In this document: one piece after another, positions 50,584 to 59,953 of the stretch
Numbering within the stretch: position 1 is the first letter of the stretch
How the letters are laid out: each line of letters begins with the position of its first letter
Origin: Microcaldota archaeon
GTDB lineage: Archaea; Micrarchaeota; Micrarchaeia; Anstonellales; Anstonellaceae
NCBI GenBank assembly: GCA_026414325.1
Contig: JAOAJF010000002.1
Coordinates: 1-63,241 of the forward strand
Direction: 5' to 3'
DNA: 63,241 nt
Translations under genes and position numbers: made by a program
The notes under the pieces: model-generated
Seen by the model: only the letters and a program-made list of their open reading frames with translations
What the model was told of the DNA's origin: nothing
Database searches by the model: none

Positions 50584-51405
50584 TTAAATTTTTGGATAAT
50601 GAAGTTGAAAATCGATTAACTCGAAAAATAATAAAGAATTTTCTACTTTAGGTGTAATTCTAAAGCCTTGCCAGCCAAATTGCTCTTCTATTAATATAGC
50701 CTTTGGCTTGGGTTGATTATTTTTAAAGCTAACAACTGTTTTCTGGCCAGCAGTAGAGCTAAATACAACTTTTTTTGCTGAGGCTGAAGAAAAAAACAAT
50801 AGAGCATAGTTTGAATCTAAATTGTATTCTTTTCCTTCTTTAAATTCTAAAACATGTTTTTTTATTAAGATTTGGCCTTTTTCTTTTGTTAAAAATACAT
50901 TTTGTGTTTGCAGTTGATCTAAACTTTTTCTTCCACAAGCCAATTTGCTTTCTTTTAATTTTTTTATAGCAGAGCTAGAAAGAACAAAGTGCTTTATGTT
51001 TAACAAAAAATTTTTTCCTTCAGAGCTAGATAAAAATTCTGCTAAAAGTTTTGAAAAAGCACAATGTTTGTATTCAAAAGTAGATTTTTTTAAAGGCTCA
51101 AAAAAAGTGCTAAAATAATTTGAACTATCTAATTTTTGATAGAGATAAAATAACAAAAATTTCTTATCGATTGCTTGGGAAAAATCAAAATCATTATTTA
51201 TATAACCTTCAACTATTGCTCGCTCGATATCAAATTTTAGATTATACAGATTTAAAAGCAAAATTTTTGAAAGAGATTGTGTTTTAGCTAAAGCCGGGGG
51301 TTGCTTTTTAAATGGATTTTCTTGTCGTTCTATTTTTTTTACTAAAACAAAAGACTGGTCAGTAGTTTTTTGAATTTCTCCAATTATTTTTGTTCGTATT
51401 GCCAT
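50584..51405 (-). CDS. Unknown protein
   Basis: A 273-residue, Phe/Leu/Lys-rich soluble-looking protein. It is mostly helical to about residue 160, then has short beta-type stretches with alternating hydrophobics (ALLFFSSASAKKVVFSSTAGQK). No signal peptide, membrane helix or known motif. It is 107 bases downstream of the FtsZ-like gene on the same strand and converges on aspS. No function can be proposed. Confidence 0.5.
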   Translation of the reverse strand: MAIRTKIIGEIQKTTDQSFVLVKKIERQENPFKKQPPALAKTQSLSKILLLNLYNLKFDIERAIVEGYINNDFDFSQAIDKKFLLFYLYQKLDSSNYFSTFFEPLKKSTFEYKHCAFSKLLAEFLSSSEGKNFLLNIKHFVLSSSAIKKLKESKLACGRKSLDQLQTQNVFLTKEKGQILIKKHVLEFKEGKEYNLDSNYALLFFSSASAKKVVFSSTAGQKTVVSFKNNQPKPKAILIEEQFGWQGFRITPKVENSLLFFELIDFQLHYPKI

Positions 51406-51512
51406 ATAGATATAGAATGGAAAAACTAGTTAATAAAATTAACTAAGGAAAATAAAATGAAAATAAAAAAATGAAAATAAAAATCGAGAGAAAAAAAGAA
51501 AAAATTAAGAAC

Positions 51513-52013
51513 TTAGTTTTGCTTGAAAGAGAGGGCCAAATTTTCATCCATTTTGTTAAATGCTTCTTCGATAGTATAATCTGGATAAGTTTTGATTAGT
51601 TCATCATTTTCTCTTATTAGAATATCATCTGCCATATTTTTTAGAATGGGGAGAACTTTTTGTGCAAGTTCATAGCGATTTTGTTCTATTTTAAATGGGC
51701 AAGTTATAATCAAACCTACTGATTTTGCTTTGAGTTTTGCAATAGCGCTAACTATTAAAGCAAGTGTGGTTCCACAAACTCCTCCCAAGCCTGCAAAAAT
51801 TAGAACATCTTGGTTTTCTAGCTCTCTGCTTAATTGCTCTAAAAGAGTTTTACTTTCTATTGGTAGATTTATTAAAATCTTATTTGAAGCTTTTATGTTG
51901 AATTGTTCTAGTCTTGCTATAGTATTTATTCCACAGCCTCCTAAGCCAATAAAAACTGGATCTAAATAGTTGTTTTTAAAGCCCAGGGGCTTTAGCTTTA
52001 TTTGCTTTTCCAT
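51513..52013 (-). CDS. Half-length FtsZ/tubulin-like protein
   Basis: A 166-residue protein aligning with the N-terminal GTPase half of FtsZ: VFIGLGGCGINTI (T1 loop), VLIFAGLGGVCGTTLALIVSAIAKLKAKSV (the T4 GGGTGTG region, degenerate), ITCPFKIEQNR, ILIRENDELI and EEAFNKMDENLAL (start of helix H7). It stops just before the T7 synergy loop and lacks the C-terminal domain. It may bind nucleotide and cap or tune a full FtsZ or CetZ, but cannot form normal protofilaments. GGGTGAT before the ATG at 52013 sets the start. Confidence 0.7.
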   Translation of the reverse strand: MEKQIKLKPLGFKNNYLDPVFIGLGGCGINTIARLEQFNIKASNKILINLPIESKTLLEQLSRELENQDVLIFAGLGGVCGTTLALIVSAIAKLKAKSVGLIITCPFKIEQNRYELAQKVLPILKNMADDILIRENDELIKTYPDYTIEEAFNKMDENLALSFKQN

Positions 52014-52103
52014 CTGATCACCCAGCCTATCCAAAGCTATCCAAAGAATAGCAAAATATAATGACAAAAAAGATTTATAAAAGTTAGTTAAAAAGGCTAA
52101 AAG

Positions 52104-52178
52104 CGCTCCCAGCGGGATTTGAACCCGCGTTTTAGCCTTGAGAGGGCTACGTCCTTGACCGCCCTAGACGATGGGAGC
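52104..52178 (-). tRNA. tRNA-Glu (anticodon CTC)
   Basis: The acceptor GCTCCCA pairs with TGGGAGC, with discriminator G. The stem TAGCC/GGCTA encloses the loop CTCTCAA, giving anticodon CTC. The T arm GCGGG-TTCAAAT-CCCGC is intact. No intron. Confidence 0.92.
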
Positions 52179-52263
52179 AAGATTAATAAAAATAAAAATG
52201 AATTTAAATATTTAAAAATCTAAATATTGCTATTATTTGGCTAGTAGGAGGGAGGAAAAAGTA

Positions 52264-52336
52264 GGGCCTGTGGTGGAAGGGCTAACACGTTCGCTTCACA
52301 GGCGAAAGACTCCCGGTTCAAATCCGGGCAGGCCCA
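52264..52336 (+). tRNA. tRNA-Val (anticodon CAC)
   Basis: The acceptor GGGCCTG pairs with CAGGCCC, with discriminator A. The stem TTCGC/GCGAA encloses the loop TTCACAG, giving anticodon CAC. The T arm CCCGG-TTCAAAT-CCGGG is intact. No intron. It sits 41 bases before alaS on the same strand. Confidence 0.93.
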
Positions 52337-52377
52337 TTTAAAAAAATTAAAGCAAAAATATAATAGATGTGATAAAA

Positions 52378-55095
52378 ATGACTACTAAACAAGAATTATT
52401 TGAATTATTTCAAAAAGATTATCAAAAACATTATGAATTAGAGATACTTAAAAATCGAGGATTTAAAAGACAAAAATGTAAAAAATGCGATAGATATTTT
52501 TGGGCAAAAAATGAATTAAATTATTGCCAGGATTCTTCTTGTGTCGGATACAAATTTATTGGAAATCCTCCAACAAATAAAAGCCTTAGCTATATTCAAA
52601 CTTGGAAGGAAATAGAAAAATATTTTACTGAACATGGGCACAAAAAAGTTAAACCCTATCCTACAGTTGCTCGATGGAGGGATGACATATATTTTAATAT
52701 TGCATCTATAGGAGGATTTCAGCCGTATGTTGTAAGTGGAGAAATAGAAGCCCCAGCTAATCCATTAATTATCCCTCAGCCATGCATTAGATTTGGAGAT
52801 TTGACTAACGTAGGAGTTACTGGCAGGCATTACACTAACTTTGTTATGATAGGGCAACATGCTTTTAATACTCAAAAAACTGGACTTTTTTATTGGAAAG
52901 AAGAGGCGATAGAGCATGATATAAACTATTTGGCCAAATTAGGATTAAGTGAAGAAAAAATAACATTCAAAGAAGATGTTTGGCTAGGGGGAGGAAATTT
53001 TGGCCCATCTATGGAATACTTTTGCGATGGTTTAGAACTAGGCAATTGTGTTTTTATGCAATATGAGCTTATGCCAGATGGCAGCTATAGAGAGCTAAAA
53101 ACAAAAGTAATAGATATGGGTGCTGGTCTTTCTAGGCTTTGTTGGATTACAAATAATAGCCCAACTTCATACGAATTAGTATTTGGCCAAGTTATAGAAA
53201 AAATGAAAGAAAAGGTTGGCTTAAAAATAGATAAAAAAATATTTTTAGAATATGCTAAACTTTCTGGTAGCATAGATATTGAAGAGGGAAGAACACTACA
53301 AGATTATAGAAAATATATAGCAAATGTTTTAGGAGTTGATGAAAAAGAATTATTTGACCAACTTGCAGAATTGTTTGCTCTTTATGCAACTGCAGATCAT
53401 TTGAGCACCCTACTTCATACAATAACTGATGGACAACTTCCGTCAAATGCTGGTGGAGGATACAATCTTCGCCTTATATTAAGAAGAGCTTTTGGCTTTA
53501 ATGAAGAATATGGCTGGAATTTGGATTTTGGACAAATTGTTGAGGGCCAAGCAAAAAATTTAGAAGAGCTTTTCCCCCACTTAAAAGAAGGAGTAAAAAC
53601 AACAATAGATGTAATAGCTGAAGAATTAGATAAATACAAAAAAAGCAAAAAAAACGCTTTAGAAAAAGTTAGTCGCTTAATTAGCTCTGCTTCAAAAACC
53701 AATAAACAAATAACAGTAGAGGAGCTAACAACTTTGTACGTATCAGATGGAATACCACCTGAAACAGTAGAAGCAGTAGCAAAGGAACAAGGTATAGAAG
53801 TAAAAATCCCACCAGACTTTTATTCTAAAATAAGAAAGACTGACGAAGAAGAAACAAAAATCCACACTATAGACATAATGGGGATAGAAAAAACAGAGAT
53901 GCTTTGCTATAACAATCAAATTGAATTTGAAGCTAAAATAATTGCAATAAAGGATGGCTGGGTTATATTAGACAAAACTGCATTTTATGCAGAGGCTGGA
54001 GGACAGGTTTCTGACGATGGAACAATAGAAGAAAAAAAAGTTTTACAAGTAAGAAAAGAAGCCGGAGTAATACTTCATAAATTAGAAAATTTAGAAGGGC
54101 TAGAAGTTGGAAAAATAGTAAAAGGTAAAATAAATGCTACTAGAAGGAGACAGATAATGGCTCATCATACAGGAGCACATGTGCTAAATATTGCTGCAAG
54201 AGAAATATTAGGGGCCCATGTTTGGCAGTGTGGAGCATACAAAGATGAATTTAAAGCTCATTTAGACCTAACACATTATAAAAAAATAACAGCTGAAGAA
54301 TTAGAAAAAATAGAGCAAAGAGCAAACGAGATAATAGCAGCAAATTTAATAGTTGAAAAAAAGATTTATCCTAGAGACGAAGCAGAGGCAAAATTTGGTT
54401 TTAGAATTTATCAGGGAGGTGCGGTTCCTGGAAAAGAACTAAGAATAGTTTCAATATTAGACCCACAGAATAGACTAAGAAAGATCGCACCGCCTGTCTT
54501 TGAGTATGGAGTGGATCATCAGGCCTGTGGTGGAACACATTTGGATTATACTGGAGAAATCGGTCTGTTTAAGATTGTAAAAAAAGAATCTATTCAAGAC
54601 GGAGTAGAGAGAGTAACATTTAAATGTTATTTGGCAGCTCTAGAGCATATTCAAAAACAACAAAGAATATTAAGAGAAGTACAAGAAAAGCTCTATAGCC
54701 AGGAAGAAAGTATAGTAAAAAATTTAGACAAAATAATTTTAGAATGGAAAAAACGCTCTAAAGAATTAGAAGATGTTCAAGAAAAGTACTTAGAGCTAAT
54801 TATTGAAAGGGAGATAGAAAAGGCTCTAAAGGAAAATTCTAAAAAAATAGAGCTAAAATTGGATGGAGAGCAAAAACTGGTAGATAAAGCTGCAAAAAAA
54901 ATTGCTGCCAAGGGATTTGATGCTATAGTAGAAAATGAAGAAGGATTTGTTGTTATTGCTATTGCAGAAAATAGTCTAGCTGATGCTTTAGCTATTCTTC
55001 AGCAGCTTGGGCTAAAAGGAGGAGGGGACAAAAAATTAGCTAGAGGAAAAAAGATTAAAAAGGCTCAAAATTCTAAAGAGAATTCTAAAGAATAA
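52378..55095 (+). CDS. alaS: Alanyl-tRNA synthetase (archaeal type)
   Basis: A protein of about 905 residues, with the archaeal N-terminal zinc finger (CKKCDRYFWAKNELNYCQDSSC, ligands only). The class II core carries YPTVARWRDDIYF and GGNFGPSMEYFCDG, the editing domain AHHTGAHVLNIAAREILG and DHQACGGTHLDYTGEI, and the C-terminal DHHA1-like end GLKGGGDKKLARGK. Editing removes mischarged Ser and Gly. The ATG at 52378 is preferred over a GTG at 52369. Confidence 0.96.
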   Translation: MTTKQELFELFQKDYQKHYELEILKNRGFKRQKCKKCDRYFWAKNELNYCQDSSCVGYKFIGNPPTNKSLSYIQTWKEIEKYFTEHGHKKVKPYPTVARWRDDIYFNIASIGGFQPYVVSGEIEAPANPLIIPQPCIRFGDLTNVGVTGRHYTNFVMIGQHAFNTQKTGLFYWKEEAIEHDINYLAKLGLSEEKITFKEDVWLGGGNFGPSMEYFCDGLELGNCVFMQYELMPDGSYRELKTKVIDMGAGLSRLCWITNNSPTSYELVFGQVIEKMKEKVGLKIDKKIFLEYAKLSGSIDIEEGRTLQDYRKYIANVLGVDEKELFDQLAELFALYATADHLSTLLHTITDGQLPSNAGGGYNLRLILRRAFGFNEEYGWNLDFGQIVEGQAKNLEELFPHLKEGVKTTIDVIAEELDKYKKSKKNALEKVSRLISSASKTNKQITVEELTTLYVSDGIPPETVEAVAKEQGIEVKIPPDFYSKIRKTDEEETKIHTIDIMGIEKTEMLCYNNQIEFEAKIIAIKDGWVILDKTAFYAEAGGQVSDDGTIEEKKVLQVRKEAGVILHKLENLEGLEVGKIVKGKINATRRRQIMAHHTGAHVLNIAAREILGAHVWQCGAYKDEFKAHLDLTHYKKITAEELEKIEQRANEIIAANLIVEKKIYPRDEAEAKFGFRIYQGGAVPGKELRIVSILDPQNRLRKIAPPVFEYGVDHQACGGTHLDYTGEIGLFKIVKKESIQDGVERVTFKCYLAALEHIQKQQRILREVQEKLYSQEESIVKNLDKIILEWKKRSKELEDVQEKYLELIIEREIEKALKENSKKIELKLDGEQKLVDKAAKKIAAKGFDAIVENEEGFVVIAIAENSLADALAILQQLGLKGGGDKKLARGKKIKKAQNSKENSKE

Positions 55096-55128
55096 AGACT
55101 AAAAAATAAAAAATAAAATTTCTACAGA

Positions 55129-56010
55129 TCAAAATTTATTATTTTTATTTTTCCAGCTGAAGAACAATAGAGCTAAAAAGCCAGCTGATGGTAAACAGCA
55201 GCAAGAAAGATTAGAAAGTGGGGAGTTTCCTTTTTCTTTTGTTGAATTGGAAGTTGTGGAAGGAGAATTAAACAAATTTGATTGAGGTTTTATACAAATA
55301 CCTGTTTTTTTATCACATACCTCACCTGCAGGACAGGGGGGATTGAGATATTGACAACCTTTTTTTGGAACACAAATTCCTTTTGGATCAGTAGAAGTAT
55401 CACACTCTTCTAAAGAAGTACAACTTATTCTTTTTTCTGGCGGGATTATGGAAGAACAACCAGATTGAGCTACACATTTTCCATCATCTGCTGGATTTGA
55501 TTCAACATATTCACAGTTATAGCCTGCCTGGCAGATTAATGTGCCCCACCTGCAGCCTACTTTTGATTGACAGGATTTTTTATCTGGAGAAATTTCCTTA
55601 CCTTGAGGGCAACCACAAGAAAGTGGATCATCTACAATGCTTCCCAAAACACATCTTTTTGGTTTTTCTTCTAGACAAGCACCATTTAAAATTTCTTTAC
55701 CTTGATAATCACAATTTATTTTTACACATTCGCCATCTTTTTCAGTATAACCCGGAAAATTTTCACAAGCACAAAGATGAGCCCCTGTTTTATAATCTTT
55801 AACTAATTTTGTTTGAAGATCGTTTTGTAATTTTAATTCTGAACCACCTTTAGAATAATCTGGCAGACAAGCATAGCCTGGTTTTGTTTTAGAGCATTGC
55901 CAATACTTTGTGCCATCTGGGCAGGTTTTTGTATAAAGATCAGAAAGGTCTGCACAAAAAACGCTTTGAACTAAAAATAGAGCAAATAACAAAAAAAATA
56001 TTTTTTTCAT
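55129..56010 (-). CDS. Cysteine-rich secreted protein with a Cys/Pro/Gly C-terminal tail
   Basis: A 293-residue protein: signal peptide (MKKIFFLLFALFLVQSVFCA), then about 32 cysteines in C-x-x-G-x-x-C-type modules (CPDGTKYWQC, CPAGEVCDKKTGIC and similar) with no known fold named. A Ser/Thr/Asn-rich linker leads to SCCCLPSAGF, a short hydrophobic stretch and WKNKNNKF. This tail resembles that of the gene at 19361. AAAAGGTGACC precedes the ATG. It lies next to the metal island, but a link is not shown. Confidence 0.72.
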   Translation of the reverse strand: MKKIFFLLFALFLVQSVFCADLSDLYTKTCPDGTKYWQCSKTKPGYACLPDYSKGGSELKLQNDLQTKLVKDYKTGAHLCACENFPGYTEKDGECVKINCDYQGKEILNGACLEEKPKRCVLGSIVDDPLSCGCPQGKEISPDKKSCQSKVGCRWGTLICQAGYNCEYVESNPADDGKCVAQSGCSSIIPPEKRISCTSLEECDTSTDPKGICVPKKGCQYLNPPCPAGEVCDKKTGICIKPQSNLFNSPSTTSNSTKEKGNSPLSNLSCCCLPSAGFLALLFFSWKNKNNKF

Positions 56011-56094
56011 CTGGTCACCTTTTCTAATTAATAAAATTTGCTAATTAATAAACTAAGAAATAAAATATAAATTTTTTGGTTTAACTAGATTTTA

Positions 56095-58302
56095 TTAGTT
56101 AATTGATTTTGGTTTATAATAATTTAAAGAAAATGTATTTAGTACAACGCTCACTGAGCTAAAAGCCATGGCCAAACCTGCAAACATAGGATTTAAAAGC
56201 AAACCAAAAGAAGGATAAAATATACCTGCTGCTAAAAATAGTCCAAAGATGTTATAGATAAAAGCCCAAAAAAAGTTTTGCTTAATTTTTTTAAAGATTA
56301 TCTGATTTAGCTCAAGTGCAGCTAAAACATGGATTGGGTCGTTTTTCAGTAAAATAATTTGGCCTGTTTCCAAGGCAATATCTGAACCACTAGCCATAAC
56401 AATAGACACATTTGCTTGAGCCAAAGCAGGAGAGTCATTTATTCCATCTCCGACCATAGCAACTATTTTACCTTCTTTTTGAAGTTTTATTATTTCTTGA
56501 GCTTTTGTTGTTGGTAAAACTTCAGATATTATTTTATCTATTTTAAGATGTCTACCAATTGCCTGAGCTACTCTAAAATTGTCTCCTGTTAGAAGGATTG
56601 TCTGTTTTCCCATTTTCTTTAGTTTATCAATAACTAGCAATGAATTTGGCTTTAAATTATCTACTACAGTGATTAAACCTATAATTTTTTTATTTAAAGC
56701 TAATAGTATTGCAGTCTTACCTTCATTTTCTAAATTGTTTATTTGAGTTTCAAATTTAGAAACATTTATTTTGTAAAGAGAGTAGAGTTTTTTGTTTCCA
56801 AAAAATATTTTATTCTTTTTGTAATTTGCGACTATTCCTTTTCCAACAATTATTTTAGATTTATCTGGATAGGGAATAATTAGATTAAATTTTTTAGCTT
56901 CTTCTAAAATAGCTTTTGAAATTGGATGCTCTGAGCCTTTTTCAGCCACAGCAGCATAAAAAAGAATTTCGTTTTTAGAATATTTAGATAAAGAAATAAT
57001 ATCAACTACTGAGGGTTTTCCTTCTGTTAGTGTGCCGGTTTTATCAAAAATTACAGTGTTTATTTTTCCAACAGATTCCAATGCTGCTGGGTCTTTAATT
57101 AATATTCCTTCCTTTGCTGCCTTAGAAGTACCTACTAATATTGCTATAGGGGTTGCTAAACCCAATGCACAAGGACAAGCGATAATAAGAATTGAAACAA
57201 AGATATCTAAAATAAAGGGTATATCCTTGCCAGCAAAAAACCAAAATGCAGAACTAATAATTGCAAATATTAAAACTGCTGGTACAAAAATGCTGCTTAT
57301 TTTATCTGCTAACTTTTGAATAGGTGGCTTTCTTTGTTGAGCATCAATAACCAATTTTACAATTTGGCTAAGAAGCATATCTTCTCCTATCTTGGTTGCT
57401 TTTATATGAAGATAGCCACTTTGGTTTAAAGTTCCTCCAAAAACTTTGTCGCCTTTTGTTTTTTCTACTGCTAAACTTTCACCACTAATCATAGACTCGT
57501 CGACAGCAGAATAACCCTTTAAAACAATTCCATCTACTGGAATTTTTTGGCCTGGTTTAACTAGGACAATGTCACCAACTTTTATTTGATTTATTGGGAC
57601 CTGAATTTCTTTTCCATTTTTTAATAAGGTTGTTGTTGACGGTTGCAATAGAAGTAATTTTTGAATAGCATTAGATGCTTTAGCATTTGAAAGAGCAACA
57701 AGAAAATTTCCAAGTAAAACAAAAGTGATTAAAACTGCAGAAGTTTCAAAATATAACATTTCTTTCTCGTTTAAAAAAAATACTAAATAGAGACTATAAA
57801 AATAAGCAGCAGAGGTTCCTAAAACAATCAAAGTATCCATTGTAGCGGTTTTATTTTTCAATGCCCCAAAAGCATTTTTATAAAATCTAAAACCAACAAA
57901 AAACTGAACTATACTAGAGCAGAGTATTACAATTTCTAAATCGAATGGAAAACTTATGTTAAACCATTTAAAAGGCATTGAAATAAGAAAAACTGGAGTA
58001 GTAAAAAAAAGTGAAATTAAAAGTAGAAGCTTTAGCTCTGAGATCTCTTTTTTTTGTTCTTCTTGTTGTTTATGAAAATAATCTTTTTCTTGGAAAAATT
58101 CAATTCCATAACCAAGCTCCTTTACAATTGAAACTATTTTGTTCTCATTTATTATACTCTCATCAAAAGAAACAGTACCAGAAGAGGTAGCAAAATCTAC
58201 TGAAACAAATTTTATTCCTTTTGTTTTTTCTAAAGTACTGGCTATTGTTTGAGCACAAGAAGCACAATGCATTCTACTTACTAGAAATTTTTTTACTTTC
58301 AT
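56095..58302 (-). CDS. copA: Copper/heavy-metal P1B-type ATPase
   Basis: A 735-residue metal pump with one N-terminal HMA domain (C13-x2-C16 in RMHCASC) and eight membrane helices. C376-P377-C378 is the transport site, D420 in DKTGTLTEG is phosphorylated, HPISKAI is the nucleotide-binding His loop, and TILLTGDN and MVGDGINDSPALAQA are the hinge motifs. CPC with NY- and MxxSS-type residues in the last helices favours Cu(I) export. First gene from the right of a four-gene minus-strand cluster; last to be transcribed. Confidence 0.94.
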   Translation of the reverse strand: MKVKKFLVSRMHCASCAQTIASTLEKTKGIKFVSVDFATSSGTVSFDESIINENKIVSIVKELGYGIEFFQEKDYFHKQQEEQKKEISELKLLLLISLFFTTPVFLISMPFKWFNISFPFDLEIVILCSSIVQFFVGFRFYKNAFGALKNKTATMDTLIVLGTSAAYFYSLYLVFFLNEKEMLYFETSAVLITFVLLGNFLVALSNAKASNAIQKLLLLQPSTTTLLKNGKEIQVPINQIKVGDIVLVKPGQKIPVDGIVLKGYSAVDESMISGESLAVEKTKGDKVFGGTLNQSGYLHIKATKIGEDMLLSQIVKLVIDAQQRKPPIQKLADKISSIFVPAVLIFAIISSAFWFFAGKDIPFILDIFVSILIIACPCALGLATPIAILVGTSKAAKEGILIKDPAALESVGKINTVIFDKTGTLTEGKPSVVDIISLSKYSKNEILFYAAVAEKGSEHPISKAILEEAKKFNLIIPYPDKSKIIVGKGIVANYKKNKIFFGNKKLYSLYKINVSKFETQINNLENEGKTAILLALNKKIIGLITVVDNLKPNSLLVIDKLKKMGKQTILLTGDNFRVAQAIGRHLKIDKIISEVLPTTKAQEIIKLQKEGKIVAMVGDGINDSPALAQANVSIVMASGSDIALETGQIILLKNDPIHVLAALELNQIIFKKIKQNFFWAFIYNIFGLFLAAGIFYPSFGLLLNPMFAGLAMAFSSVSVVLNTFSLNYYKPKSIN

Positions 58303-58312
58303 TTTAATCCCT

Positions 58313-58813
58313 TTAACTAAAGAGCCTAATTCCTTGTTCTAAATCTGACTTTTTTATTAGTAAAGAGTTATTAAAAACAAATGAAGGTAAGTAAACTGGC
58401 CAGCATCCCCCTCCTGCTTTATTTTCCTTTCCCAACATATCGATCAAAAATTTATTTCCGCAAGCATTGCACACCATATAGTTATCTTCTTGCCTATAAC
58501 CCTTTTTATAGGGATAGCAAACATCGCAAGCATCGAAAGCTGTTTTGATTGAGCCATCTGAAGCTTTTAGAACAAAAAATCTTATATTTGTTCCATTTAA
58601 GTTATAAGTATAAAACTTTGCCTTATTTGAGATCTCAGCTAAATCTATTAATAAATATTCGTTTAAATCAAAGCTTGAAGAATTTTTTTGCTCAAAAGAA
58701 TTATTATTGGATAAAAAATTGGGCTGGTTTTTGTTTACTACAAAAAATAAGATAATAAGGCAAATAAGGACTGAAAAAATAAATAAATTCGTTCCAGAAA
58801 AAATTTTTAACAA
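58313..58813 (-). CDS. Membrane-anchored DUF2318 protein
   Basis: A 166-residue protein with an N-terminal anchor (residues 8-26), a Ser/Asn linker and a DUF2318-like domain: AFDACDVCYPYKKGYRQE, MVCNACGNKF and KAGGGCWPVYLPS. The two CxxC pairs and the GGGC are conserved in DUF2318 proteins, which are linked to metal or Fe-S handling in membranes. It lies 11 bases before copA on the same strand, and so probably works with the pump outside the membrane. Confidence 0.83.
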   Translation of the reverse strand: MLKIFSGTNLFIFSVLICLIILFFVVNKNQPNFLSNNNSFEQKNSSSFDLNEYLLIDLAEISNKAKFYTYNLNGTNIRFFVLKASDGSIKTAFDACDVCYPYKKGYRQEDNYMVCNACGNKFLIDMLGKENKAGGGCWPVYLPSFVFNNSLLIKKSDLEQGIRLFS

Positions 58814-58836
58814 TTCAACTACCTCGTCTTTTTAAT

Positions 58837-59874
58837 TTATTTTCTATATCCGCAGCCACAGCTACATCCTCCCAAACTAAGAGAGCAGCCTTTAGCCTGA
58901 GCATTAGAATTATTTGTAAAAGATTGAAAATTTGAATTTTGTAATTGACTATTTTGTTGAGAAAAATTACTGTCTAAGTTTTGGACTAAAGATGCTTTAT
59001 AGGTTTTAAAAACATCTAAAGAAAGTATTTGCTGTTGAGTTACTTTTGAGGGATCAAAAGAAATTGTAAAATAGTTTGGAAAGTCATATTTTACTGCTTT
59101 TACTCCGTTAAGTTTTTTCAATTCACTAGAAATTAAAGGAGAGTGCCCTGAACAAGGAATATCAACACTTAATTTTATTAACTGAAAATTATTTTGTGAG
59201 TTGTTAGAGCTAGAAATATTAGTAGAAATATTAGAATTGGAAAAAGACAAGAGAGCTGAATCTGAGGTAGAGGCTGTAGCAAAATTAGTTACTATTGGAA
59301 ATATAAATAGAAATAATATTAGATTAATAGTTAGAGTTGAGCCATATAAGGTAAAAAGATATTTCCATTTCTTTTTTATTCCTTCTATAGATAGTAGACC
59401 AACTGATTTAAGATATATAAGTGCTGAAAAGGTTGCTATAGCAATAGATAAAACTATTAGTATGTAGAAAAAATAGGGGCTTAATAAAAATGGTTTGAAA
59501 AATTCTACTGCAAGACTTACTCCTAAAATAGAAGCTAAAATAAAAGCTATACAAAAAGTATGAGGAATTAAACCATAGATTAAACCACTAAGTAAAGAAT
59601 TTTGATTAAATGAAGAAGAAGCATTAGACAAATTATTATTACAAATACAAGGATTTGAGTTACAGACGCAATAACCTAAAGAAATTATTTTTGATTTGAT
59701 TTTGTCTAAACTTATCTTTTTTTTATCATAAATTATTGTTGCTAATTCTTTTTGTAAATTAATTTCTACTGATTTTATTCCCTCTATAGCTAAAGCTGAT
59801 TTAATTTTGTTTACACAGCTTATGCAACTCATTTTTTTTATGTTAAATTCTGCTTTTGATGTTGAATCTTGCAT
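58837..59874 (-). CDS. HMA domain - membrane - HMA-like domain metal protein
   Basis: A 345-residue protein. Residues 8-70 are an HMA domain with C17-x2-C20 followed by a CVCNSNPCIC cluster; three to four membrane helices fill 95-205. An Asn/Ser-rich linker then leads to a second ferredoxin-like domain (about 230-290) with IPCSGHS in place of MxCxxC, and the tail ends KGCSLSLGGCSCGCGYRK. It could move Cu or another soft metal across or to the membrane. Transcribed with the DUF2318 gene (23-base gap). Not a P-type ATPase. Confidence 0.75.
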   Translation of the reverse strand: MQDSTSKAEFNIKKMSCISCVNKIKSALAIEGIKSVEINLQKELATIIYDKKKISLDKIKSKIISLGYCVCNSNPCICNNNLSNASSSFNQNSLLSGLIYGLIPHTFCIAFILASILGVSLAVEFFKPFLLSPYFFYILIVLSIAIATFSALIYLKSVGLLSIEGIKKKWKYLFTLYGSTLTINLILFLFIFPIVTNFATASTSDSALLSFSNSNISTNISSSNNSQNNFQLIKLSVDIPCSGHSPLISSELKKLNGVKAVKYDFPNYFTISFDPSKVTQQQILSLDVFKTYKASLVQNLDSNFSQQNSQLQNSNFQSFTNNSNAQAKGCSLSLGGCSCGCGYRK

Positions 59875-59953
59875 AAAAACACCAAATAAAAAGAAAATGA
59901 AACAGCTTAAAAAGAATAGTAAAAAACTAGTTTCAAACTAATTTCTAAAAAAC

